Source: Pseudobacter sp.
Lineage (GTDB): Bacteria; Bacteroidota; Bacteroidia; Chitinophagales; Chitinophagaceae
NCBI GenBank assembly: GCA_017849455.1
Contig: JAFIGX010000024.1
Location: forward strand, 1 to 64,000
Direction of reading: 5' to 3'
DNA length: 64,000 nt
The notes under the pieces were generated by a model. That model ran no database searches, was not told where the DNA came from, and was given only the letters and a program-made list of their open reading frames with translations. The translations under genes were made by a program, and so were the position numbers. Each line of letters begins with the position of its first letter. Position 1 is the first letter of the stretch. Positions 57,735 to 64,000 of the stretch are shown here, in pieces.

Positions 57735-58439
57735 ATGAGCATTTCCCATCTCTTCCCGATCGATAAATGGGACTTCAAGACCCACTCCATCCTTACAGGG
57801 TTACCTCCTGAAGAAATAAACCTGTTGATGGCCCATACTACCGTACATCAATATGCGAGAAACGATACTGTTTTCCGGGAAGGTACAGTCCCTTCAGGTA
57901 TTTTTTTCATTAGGAACGGAAAGGTGAAAAAATATAAGACCGACAAATTTGGACGGGAGCAGATCATCTATCTCGCCAATACCGGTGAGATCATCGGGTA
58001 TCACGCATTGCTTTCGGAAGAAAGATATCCTGATACGGCGGCTGCCCTGGAAGAGAGTACCATTACTTTTATTCCGAAGGAAGATTTCTTACAGGCCATT
58101 GAACGGTCGAAAGTTTTGTCGCAGCGGTTACTGAAAATGCTGAGCCATGAGTACACCGTTTTTGCCAACAGCGTAGCCACGTTGGCGCATCGCAGCGTTC
58201 GGGAAAGGCTGGCCATGCAACTGGTAGTGTTGCGGGAAAAATATAAGGAAAATTATCAGCCGGGCATGTTGGTGGAGATCAATTTGTCGAGGGATGATCT
58301 TGCGGGATTGGTAGGGACCGCCCGCGAAAATATAGTCCGCATCCTGAAAGAGTTCAGGGAAGAAGGGATGATCGAAACGAAGGGAAGAAAAATATTCGTG
58401 ACCGATGTACATAAACTGTTGCAAGCATCGAATTACTGA
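57735..58439 (+). CDS. Crp/Fnr-family transcription regulator
   Basis: 234 residues. Cyclic-nucleotide-binding-like jelly roll at about 20-130 (NDTVFREGTVPSGIFFIRNGKVKKYK, GEIIGYHALLSEERYPDTAAALEES), a dimer helix, then a winged helix-turn-helix (about 185-225, LSRDDLAGLVGTARENIVRILKEFREEGMI) with the R-E-x-x-x-R recognition helix typical of proteins that read TGA half-sites. There are no cysteines for an iron-sulfur cluster, and the cAMP phosphate-binding R-S signature is not clear, so the effector is unknown. A matching palindrome lies just upstream, suggesting autoregulation and perhaps control of the divergent SulP gene. Confidence 0.92.
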   Translation: MSISHLFPIDKWDFKTHSILTGLPPEEINLLMAHTTVHQYARNDTVFREGTVPSGIFFIRNGKVKKYKTDKFGREQIIYLANTGEIIGYHALLSEERYPDTAAALEESTITFIPKEDFLQAIERSKVLSQRLLKMLSHEYTVFANSVATLAHRSVRERLAMQLVVLREKYKENYQPGMLVEINLSRDDLAGLVGTARENIVRILKEFREEGMIETKGRKIFVTDVHKLLQASNY

Positions 58440-58442
58440 ACT

Positions 58443-58910
58443 TTATCCCTGTTCGCTTTCAAAACCTTCATCCACCAGTAAATGCTTTCCATCGGCCGCT
58501 GACGTGGCCAGTTCATCACAGCGGTTATTATAGGGATTGTCGGCATGGCCTCTTACCCAGATAAACCGGACCTTATGCTGTTGAGCAAGCATATTGTACC
58601 GAAGCCAGAGATCTTTGTTCTTTTTCCCTCCTTTGAAATTGGTGGCGATCCAGTTCTTCAGCCATCCTTCCTGTACTGCTTTCACCACATACTGGCTATC
58701 GGAATAAATACTGATCGTTAGCCCTGGCCTGTTCAATGCTTCGAGGGCAGCGATCACTGCCATGAGCTCCATGCGGTTATTGGTGGTGCGACGGTAGCCG
58801 GCAGAAATTTCCTTTGCTTTTCCACCCCACATCAGGATAGCGCCATAGCCACCCGGACCGGGGTTTCCACGGGAAGCACCGTCTGTATAAATGATCAGCT
58901 CTTTACTCAT
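58443..58910 (-). CDS. rnhA: Ribonuclease HI
   Basis: 155 residues. RNase H fold with the catalytic carboxylates in order: LIIYTDGASRGNPGPGG (Asp10), RMELMAVIAALEAL (Glu), SIYSDSQYVVKAV (Asp) and the last Asp in NNRCDELA. The handle region GWLKNWIATNFKGGKKNKDLW and VRGHADNPYN are also present. It degrades the RNA strand of RNA-DNA hybrids, for example during replication. It is convergent with the Crp/Fnr gene, three bases apart, and is followed downstream by a one-armed class A repeat before the carboxylase gene. Confidence 0.97.
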   Translation of the reverse strand: MSKELIIYTDGASRGNPGPGGYGAILMWGGKAKEISAGYRRTTNNRMELMAVIAALEALNRPGLTISIYSDSQYVVKAVQEGWLKNWIATNFKGGKKNKDLWLRYNMLAQQHKVRFIWVRGHADNPYNNRCDELATSAADGKHLLVDEGFESEQG

Positions 58911-58941
58911 AGAAAAAAATAAACCTGTGGACTTTTTACCC

Positions 58942-58973
58942 TTATCAACTTTTCGACCTGTTAACCTTTCAAC
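58942..58973. repeat. Class A half repeat, copy A5
   Basis: Only right-arm octamers are present: TTATCAAC, TTTTCGAC, CTGTTAAC, CTTTCAAC. The corresponding left arm is missing, so a hairpin cannot form. It ends eight bases before the carboxylase stop codon (58981-58983), keeping the usual orientation of a right arm next to a minus-strand stop. Confidence 0.65.
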
Positions 58974-58980
58974 ATTTGTG

Positions 58981-60612
58981 CTAAACCTGGATCACCCCTG
59001 TGCTGAAAGGCGGGATATTCGGGTTATGATTGGATGCGGCAATACCTTCTGCAATGAGCATCCTCGTATCCACCGGGTCGATGATGCCATCCACCATCAA
59101 CCGGGCGGCCGTATAATAGGCCGTGCTCTGCACTTCATACCTGCCGGCTATTTCTTTGAGCAGTTTTTGTTCTTCTTCGGGAGTGAGTTCCTTGCCCTTC
59201 GACTTCAGGCTGTTGATCTGCGACTGCAATACCGTTTTGGCTGCCTGCTCGCCGCCCATGGCCGCCACCCTGGCTCCCGGCCATGCATAGATGAAACGCG
59301 GGTCGTAGGCTTTGCCGCACATGGCATAATTGCCCGCACCATAAGAATTGCCGATATACACGACGATCTTGGGCACTACCGTATTGGCAACGGCATTCAC
59401 CATTTTGGCGCCGTCCTTGATGATGCCTGCATGTTCGCTGCGTGAGCCCACCATGAAGCCGGTCACATCATGCAGGAACACCAGGGGGATCTTTTTCTGG
59501 TTGCAGTTCATCACGAAGCGGGCCACTTTATCGGCGCTGTCGTTGTAGATCACTCCTCCCATCTGCATTTCACCTTTGTGTGTTCTCACCGTTTTACGTT
59601 GGTTGGCCACGATGCCCACAGCCCATCCTTCGATGCGCGCATAGCCGCAGAGGATAGTCTTGCCATAATCTTCCTTGTACTGGTCATATTCCGAATGATC
59701 GACGATCCGCTCGATAATATCCAGCATATCATACGGGCGTGTAAGATCGGAGGGCATAATGCCGTACAATTCCTGCGGATCTTTTTTCGGAGGGGCAGGG
59801 GCGATGCGGTCGAACCCGGCCGTTTCGCGGTTATGACCGAGTTTCGCCATGGTCCTTTTGATATGGTCGAGGCATTCTTCTTCCGTGTCGAACTGGTAAT
59901 CGGCATTTCCACTGATGGCATTATGGGTGGTGGCGCCCCCCAGTCTTTCCAGGTCTATTTCTTCCCCGATCGCTGCTTTCACGAGATAAGGCCCTGCCAA
60001 TGCGATGGAGCTATTGCCTTTTACCATCAGTACTTCATCGCTCATCAGCGGGAGGTAGGCGCCTCCGGCCACACAGGAACCCAGTACGGCCGCGATCTGC
60101 GTAATGCCCATGGCGCTCATCTTTGCATTGTTGCGGAAGATGCGCCCGAAATGTTCTTTATCGGGAAATATCTCACTTTGCATGGGAAGGAACACGCCGG
60201 CACTGTCTACCAGGTAAATGATGGGGAGAAAATTTTCCATCGAGATCTCCTGCATACGGAGGTTCTTCTTGCCCGTTATAGGGAACCAGGCGCCGGCCTT
60301 CACTGTCTGATCATTGGCCACGATCACGCACTGGCGGCCGCTCACATAGCCCACGCCGGCCACTGTGCCACCGGAAGGGCATCCGCCTTCCTCCTGGTAC
60401 ATCTCATACCCGGCAAAGGCGCCGATCTCCACGAAAGGCTTGTCCTTATCACGCAGGTATTCGATCCTTTCGCGCGCTGTGAGCTTATTCTTTTCGTGTT
60501 GCCGTTCGATCGCTTTCTTTCCGCCGCCCAGTGCGATCTGCTCGAAGCGATGACGCATCTGGCTAACGGCTAATTTCATGGCATCTTCGTTCTTGTTGAA
60601 TTCAAGGTTCAT
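58981..60612 (-). CDS. Acyl-CoA carboxylase, carboxyltransferase (beta) subunit, methylcrotonyl-type
   Basis: 543 residues from ATG 60612 (MNLEFNKNEDAMKLAVSQM). Two crotonase-fold halves: ACC-type RQHEKNKLTARERIEYLRD, CPSGGTVAGVGYV and GSCVAGGAYLPLMSDEVL in the N half, FLHDVTGFMVG, GAGNYAMCGKAYDPRF and WPGARVAAMGGEQAAK in the C half. FLPIIYLVDSAGVFLPMQSEIFPDKEHFGRIFRNNAKMSAMG closely resembles 3-methylcrotonyl-CoA carboxylase beta subunits, so leucine degradation is the best guess; propionyl- or geranyl-CoA carboxylases are alternatives. The biotin-carrying alpha subunit is not in the window. A longer start at 60654 is less likely. Confidence 0.93.
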   Translation of the reverse strand: MNLEFNKNEDAMKLAVSQMRHRFEQIALGGGKKAIERQHEKNKLTARERIEYLRDKDKPFVEIGAFAGYEMYQEEGGCPSGGTVAGVGYVSGRQCVIVANDQTVKAGAWFPITGKKNLRMQEISMENFLPIIYLVDSAGVFLPMQSEIFPDKEHFGRIFRNNAKMSAMGITQIAAVLGSCVAGGAYLPLMSDEVLMVKGNSSIALAGPYLVKAAIGEEIDLERLGGATTHNAISGNADYQFDTEEECLDHIKRTMAKLGHNRETAGFDRIAPAPPKKDPQELYGIMPSDLTRPYDMLDIIERIVDHSEYDQYKEDYGKTILCGYARIEGWAVGIVANQRKTVRTHKGEMQMGGVIYNDSADKVARFVMNCNQKKIPLVFLHDVTGFMVGSRSEHAGIIKDGAKMVNAVANTVVPKIVVYIGNSYGAGNYAMCGKAYDPRFIYAWPGARVAAMGGEQAAKTVLQSQINSLKSKGKELTPEEEQKLLKEIAGRYEVQSTAYYTAARLMVDGIIDPVDTRMLIAEGIAASNHNPNIPPFSTGVIQV

Positions 60613-60677
60613 GATCTGTGTTACTAATGGAGAAAAGGCGGTTTGTCGATGCAAAATAAGGTTTATTTTTAATCCCT

Positions 60678-61757
60678 ATGTGGACAAAAAGACTGCCCTT
60701 TCTCATCCTTGCCGGGCTGGCCATTGCTATAAAAATATTTTCCCTTTTTCCGGATGCCGTGGAGAAATATTATTCCAATGGTCTCTATCCGTTCATCGCT
60801 AAGTTCCAGCGCCTGCTCTTTGGATGGGTGCCTTTCAGTATCGGTGATATTTTCTATGCAGTATGTATCCTGCTGTTGCTCTACAAGCTGATCGACCTGG
60901 TGGGCCGGCTGGCAAGGAAAAAAACAGGGAAGGCATATTGGATGAATGGGCTGCGCCGGTTCATATTTATCGTGTTGCTGGTGTACGTGGCTTTTAATGG
61001 ATTGTGGGGGTTGAATTATAACAGGAAGGGGATAGCGCAGCAGCTTGGGCTTACTATCAACCATTATTCGAAAGAAGAACTGGTGACGGTCATGCAAACG
61101 ATCGTGGAGCGGCTGGATGGCCTTGATCCGGCGGCGCGATCAACCCGGAGGGATATACGTAAAAAAAGATATTTATTCAAAGGGGCTGTGACGGCCTATG
61201 ACAGCCTGGCCAACAACTGGCCGGTATTCGGGTACAGTTTCAGGTCGGTAAAGCCTTCCATCTACAGTTACCTGGGTAATTACCTGGGCTTTACCGGTTA
61301 TTACAACCCTTTCTCCGGGGAGGCACAGGTGAACACTACGGTGCCGCTGTTCGTTCAGCCATTCACTACCTGTCATGAAATAGGCCATCAGTTGGGCTAT
61401 GCAAAGGAAAATGAAGCCAATTTTGCCGGTTACCTGGCGGCCAGGTCTTCCGGCGATGCAGCTTTCCGCTATTCCGTTTACTTCGATCTCTATTTCTATT
61501 CCTGGTACTACCTCTATGCACAGGATTCAGCTATGGCGAAAGAATTCAACCGGCGGCTGCCCCTGGGCGTTATAGCAGACCGTCTCGAACTGCGGGAATT
61601 TTACCGGCGTCACCGCAACCCCGTGGAAGCGGTGATCGATAATCTGTACGGTCAATACCTCAAAGCCAATGAGCAACCTTCCGGCAAACTGGCTTACAAT
61701 GAAGTCGTCGCGTGGCTGGTGGCTTACTATAAAAAATTCGGGAAGGACGCGATCTAA
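60678..61757 (+). CDS. DUF3810 membrane protein with HExxH zinc-protease-like motif
   Basis: 359 residues. Three transmembrane segments in the first 120 residues (LPFLILAGLAIAIKIF, FSIGDIFYAVCILLLLYKLI, FIFIVLLVYVAFNGLWGLNY), then a soluble domain. The DUF3810 hallmark TTCHEIGHQLGYAKENEANFAGYLA (about 233-258) has HEIGH plus a downstream E-A-N-F, the arrangement of a gluzincin-like zinc site. NPFSGEAQVNTTVPLF precedes it. The family is common in Bacteroidota and Firmicutes and is predicted, but not proven, to be a membrane-anchored peptidase. It is divergent from the acyl-CoA carboxylase gene and its end overlaps the dcd stop by four bases. Confidence 0.88.
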   Translation: MWTKRLPFLILAGLAIAIKIFSLFPDAVEKYYSNGLYPFIAKFQRLLFGWVPFSIGDIFYAVCILLLLYKLIDLVGRLARKKTGKAYWMNGLRRFIFIVLLVYVAFNGLWGLNYNRKGIAQQLGLTINHYSKEELVTVMQTIVERLDGLDPAARSTRRDIRKKRYLFKGAVTAYDSLANNWPVFGYSFRSVKPSIYSYLGNYLGFTGYYNPFSGEAQVNTTVPLFVQPFTTCHEIGHQLGYAKENEANFAGYLAARSSGDAAFRYSVYFDLYFYSWYYLYAQDSAMAKEFNRRLPLGVIADRLELREFYRRHRNPVEAVIDNLYGQYLKANEQPSGKLAYNEVVAWLVAYYKKFGKDAI

Positions 61758-62290
61758 AACTTATTCTTCCACATCATGCTCTCTACCGGTTTATCGGGCT
61801 GGCCGCTGTACTTGGCGTCCTTTTTCTGGTTATACTTCACTTCTATCTCGCCTTCTACCGGGAAATAGATGAGCTGGCCGACAGGCATGCCTTTATAGAC
61901 CTTTACCGGCTGCTTCACACTGATCTCGAGGGTCCAGTGGCCGCAGAACCCCACGTCGCCTTTACCGGCGGTGGCATGTATATCGATCCCCAGGCGGCCC
62001 GTGGAGGATTTGCCTTCGAGGAAGGGTACATGGGCATGGGTCTCTGTATATTCCTGGGTAACGCCCAGGTAGAAGATATGCGGGTAGAGCACGAATCCGT
62101 CTTCGGGGATCTCGAATGATTCGATCTCGTTGTGCTTCCTGGCGTCGAGGATATGCTCCCGGTAAGTGGCCAGCCATTTGCCGAGGTGCACATCATAGGA
62201 ATTACTGCCCAGGCAGGCCCTTTGATAAGGTTCGATCTTGATGGTCCCTTTGTCCATTTCTTCCAGTATACGCTTGTCCGACAGGATCAT
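61754..62290 (-). CDS. dcd: dCTP deaminase
   Basis: 178 residues. Trimeric dUTPase-fold enzyme that converts dCTP to dUTP for dTMP synthesis. Key regions: ILSDKRILEEMDKGTIKIEPYQ at the start, LGSNSYDVHLG, PFLEGKSSTGRLGIDIHATAG with the substrate-binding Ser and Arg, and GHWTLEISVKQPVKVYKGMPVGQLIYF with the catalytic Glu and the Q-L-I-Y motif. The C-terminal tail KYNQKKDAKYSGQPDKP is typical. The length matches the family. The convergent overlap with the DUF3810 gene is four bases. It has a weak -7-like TAatTTTC upstream. Confidence 0.95.
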   Translation of the reverse strand: MILSDKRILEEMDKGTIKIEPYQRACLGSNSYDVHLGKWLATYREHILDARKHNEIESFEIPEDGFVLYPHIFYLGVTQEYTETHAHVPFLEGKSSTGRLGIDIHATAGKGDVGFCGHWTLEISVKQPVKVYKGMPVGQLIYFPVEGEIEVKYNQKKDAKYSGQPDKPVESMMWKNKF

Positions 62291-62421
62291 AGTTGAATCG
62301 GTTGGTTTATATTTGAAAATTACTTTTTGCAGCGATGCCCGCCTTCGCCCAAAGCTCCCGAATTTTGCAATATGGTAAGGGGCTTCGGCGGGCTATGCAA
62401 TCTAAAGTCTAAATTTTATCT

Positions 62422-63060
62422 GTGGCATTGTTTTATCAACATAATATCAACCTTGGTACGAAACTAGGGATCTGGCGTATCGAAGAAACGGAAGGTTTTT
62501 TCCTGGAAAGCGTTCCGTTGAAGAAAGATGTTTCGCACCCCTACAAACGACTGCAACACCTGGCAGGCCGCCATCTCCTGCCGACCCTATTCACCGATTT
62601 TCCTTTATCGGAGATCCTGATCGCCGATACCCGTAAACCCTTCCTGGAAGATGAGCGGTACCATTTTTCCATTTCGCATTGCGGCAATTTCGCTGCCGCG
62701 CTTGTCAGCGATACCCATAGGGTAGGAGTGGATATCGAACTGGTAACACCCAGATTGTATACCATCACTCATAAATTCCTGCATGAGGAAGAGCAGGCTT
62801 TCCTGCATGAATGGGAGCCGATGTCGAAGCTCCACCTGGAACTGACCACTATTTTGTGGAGCGCCAAGGAATCAATCTACAAATGGTATGGGAACGGGCA
62901 GCTTTCTTTCCGGGAAGATATGCGGCTCAGCGGCCCTGTCAGTTTCGGGGCCGATAACTGGATACGCCTGCCATTTGAATTCCGAAAGAACGGGCGTATG
63001 GATATGACCGTTATGGCCAGGGTATTCGACCCGCTGGTACTGGCATGGGTGGTCACTTAG
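62422..63060 (+). CDS. 4'-phosphopantetheinyl transferase superfamily protein
   Basis: 212 residues with a GTG start (MALFYQHNINLG). Sfp/AcpT-type two-domain transferase: KPFLEDERYHFSISHCGNFAAALVS, the metal-binding VGVDIE (about 97-102) and the second motif WSAKESIYKWYG (about 150) with its Glu and Lys. It transfers phosphopantetheine from coenzyme A to a serine on a carrier protein. The size and the Ser-His region ISHCG fit Sfp-like rather than AcpS. No carrier-protein or synthase gene is in the window. A TATATTTG motif lies about 105 bp upstream (62308-62315). The 3' end runs into class B repeat B3. Confidence 0.9.
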   Translation: MALFYQHNINLGTKLGIWRIEETEGFFLESVPLKKDVSHPYKRLQHLAGRHLLPTLFTDFPLSEILIADTRKPFLEDERYHFSISHCGNFAAALVSDTHRVGVDIELVTPRLYTITHKFLHEEEQAFLHEWEPMSKLHLELTTILWSAKESIYKWYGNGQLSFREDMRLSGPVSFGADNWIRLPFEFRKNGRMDMTVMARVFDPLVLAWVVT

Positions 63061-63064
63061 AGAA

Positions 63065-63167
63065 TTGGCAGTTTCCAGTTGGCAGTCTATAAACCCTGTA
63101 TTTCGGGGAATCATTATTTCAGTTCGCAGTTACCAGACTGCCAACTGGAAGCTGCCCACTGCCAACT
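63065..63167. repeat. Class B palindromic repeat, copy B3
   Basis: The outer arm TTGGCAGT (63065-63072) pairs with 63158-63165, and a 15-bp inner arm TCCAGTTGGCAGTCT (63074-63088) pairs perfectly with 63135-63149. The apex AAACC, CTGTATTTCGG and GGAATCATTAT matches B2. It begins four bases after the transferase stop, and its right end (CAACTA) contains most of the stop codon of the following minus-strand gene (63166-63168). Confidence 0.85.
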
Positions 63168-64000
63168 ATTCCTCCGGCTCTCCCCCTTCCTCCAGCAGGT
63201 TCAGATGTATCTCATCATTCCCCGCAATACCTTCAATGCTCCCTTTGATATGTGCAGCATTGAGCAATACCTTTTCCAGTTGTTTCTCCCTTGCCTTCCA
63301 CAGTTTCTCCATGGCGTCCCTTTCCCGCTGGATCGATAACCGCATCGCCTGGAAGCCTTCCCGTATAGCTTTCCACTGTTCCCCGAACTCATGGCTGATC
63401 AGGTAATCGTAGAGCAGGTGCATCTTATCGCCTTTATTTTCCTGCGACCTGGCAGCCTGGAACACCTTCAGGATGCCATCACGCAATACATGCGCCAGCG
63501 CCGATACCTCATTGAAAGAGCAGATCCAGATGCCTTCCACCTGGCCGAAAGTGTTGAGTTCCTCGGGCCTGGCCTGCGTTACGATCACGGCCACATCGGC
63601 CGTGGTGCTCCGCATATCTTTCTTTAGTTTTTCGATCCAGCCCTTATCGAAATGCTTGGTACGTTTGCTTTCATAAATGATCTTGCCCACTTCCTGCCCG
63701 AAGTTGTTACGAACCGTCTGGATGCAATCGGCCCCCCGGATGCCTTTACCCACTTCACTCACGAGATCGAATGGAAAAGCAGCTTTCAGCATTTCTTCCA
63801 GCGCCAGTTCCTGCACTTCACCCTGGAGCTGTGTAGAGCCCTGTTCTACCCGCCGCTTCATTTCCTCTGCCAGCTTTTTCTGATCGTCGAGCTGCTTTTC
63901 CAGCTCTTTCAGCCGGAGCTGGTATTCCGTTTCACGGGTAGCTGTTTTCTGTTCTTCGAGCCGGCGGAGCTCTTCTGAAATTTTGACCCGCTCTTCCTGT
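63166..64000 (-). CDS. DUF2130 domain-containing protein (N-terminus beyond window)
   Basis: At least 278 residues, open to the window edge. The C-terminal half is DUF2130 (GEVQELALEEMLKAAFPFDLVSEVGKG, GIRGADCIQTVRNNFGQEVGKIIYESKRTKHFDKGWIEKLKKDMRS), which looks like a restriction-nuclease-type core with a G-x-D-C, E-S-K pattern. The part toward the edge is a long charged coiled coil (EELRRLEEQKTATRETEYQLRLKELEKQL). DUF2130 proteins are widespread and functionally uncharacterised. The true start lies upstream; the ATG at 63861 is only internal. The stop codon is formed by repeat B3. Confidence 0.9.
   Translation of the reverse strand, partial: QEERVKISEELRRLEEQKTATRETEYQLRLKELEKQLDDQKKLAEEMKRRVEQGSTQLQGEVQELALEEMLKAAFPFDLVSEVGKGIRGADCIQTVRNNFGQEVGKIIYESKRTKHFDKGWIEKLKKDMRSTTADVAVIVTQARPEELNTFGQVEGIWICSFNEVSALAHVLRDGILKVFQAARSQENKGDKMHLLYDYLISHEFGEQWKAIREGFQAMRLSIQRERDAMEKLWKAREKQLEKVLLNAAHIKGSIEGIAGNDEIHLNLLEEGGEPEE

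Overview
The window looks like a chromosomal segment of a Bacteroidota bacterium, most likely from the Chitinophagaceae or a close relative. The evidence is: two TonB-dependent receptors with CarboxypepD_reg-like N-terminal domains; a secreted protease ending in a type IX secretion (Por) sorting domain; Bacteroidota-type promoters (TTG, about 19 bp, TAnnTTTG); many exported proteins whose signal peptide ends in AQ; and DUF1572, DUF2911, DUF3810 and DUF6580 proteins. The family placement is inference. I see no rRNA, tRNA, CRISPR array, insertion sequence or prophage. Gene density is high and both strands are used.

Layout. 1-3.1 kb: a TonB receptor with an elaborate AT-rich operator region, then an exported protein of unknown function. 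3.1-6.4 kb (minus): SGNH hydrolase, class I glutamine amidotransferase, ATP-grasp-like ligase and cupin, a small operon. 6.5-13.9 kb: exported hydrolases (nucleotide pyrophosphatase/phosphodiesterase, YtcJ-type amidohydrolase, M43 metalloprotease with sorting domain, proline iminopeptidase-like lipoprotein). 13.9-16.9 kb: a YbdK/GCS2 carboxylate-amine ligase and a RimK-like ATP-grasp ligase in one operon, divergent from an esterase. Together with the 3-6 kb genes these look like parts of an amide- or peptide-bond-forming pathway with no product I can name. 17-28 kb: Oar-like TonB receptor, ribBA, a hendecad-repeat coiled-coil protein, tamB.

28-43.5 kb: exported beta-aspartyl peptidase/asparaginase, DinB-like protein, gamma-glutamyltransferase, M14 peptidase, PIG-L deacetylase, two microproteins and a sodium:solute symporter, then a DUF2911 protein, an anti-sigma/TonB-like hybrid with its ECF sigma factor, and an exported toroid-repeat protein. 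43.5-51.2 kb: a heavy-metal RND efflux system (CzcA-type pump, adaptor, TolC-like channel) with its own histidine kinase and response regulator. An 11-bp-periodic array of ATTAGA boxes lies in front of the channel gene. 51.4-64 kb: housekeeping and metabolic genes (xerD, YkgJ-type protein, yraN, manA, AhpD-like, DUF6580, SulP transporter, Crp/Fnr regulator, rnhA, acyl-CoA carboxylase beta, DUF3810, dcd, phosphopantetheinyl transferase, DUF2130).

The most distinctive feature not explained by genes is two families of palindromic intergenic repeats. Class A is built of tandem octamers (GTTGACAR and variants) on one arm and their reverse complements on the other. Class B is a long GTTGGCAGT-type hairpin. 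All eight copies sit directly at 3' ends of genes, and several supply the stop codon of a neighbour. They probably act as terminators or mRNA 3'-end structures, and they have created false N-terminal extensions upstream of some genes.
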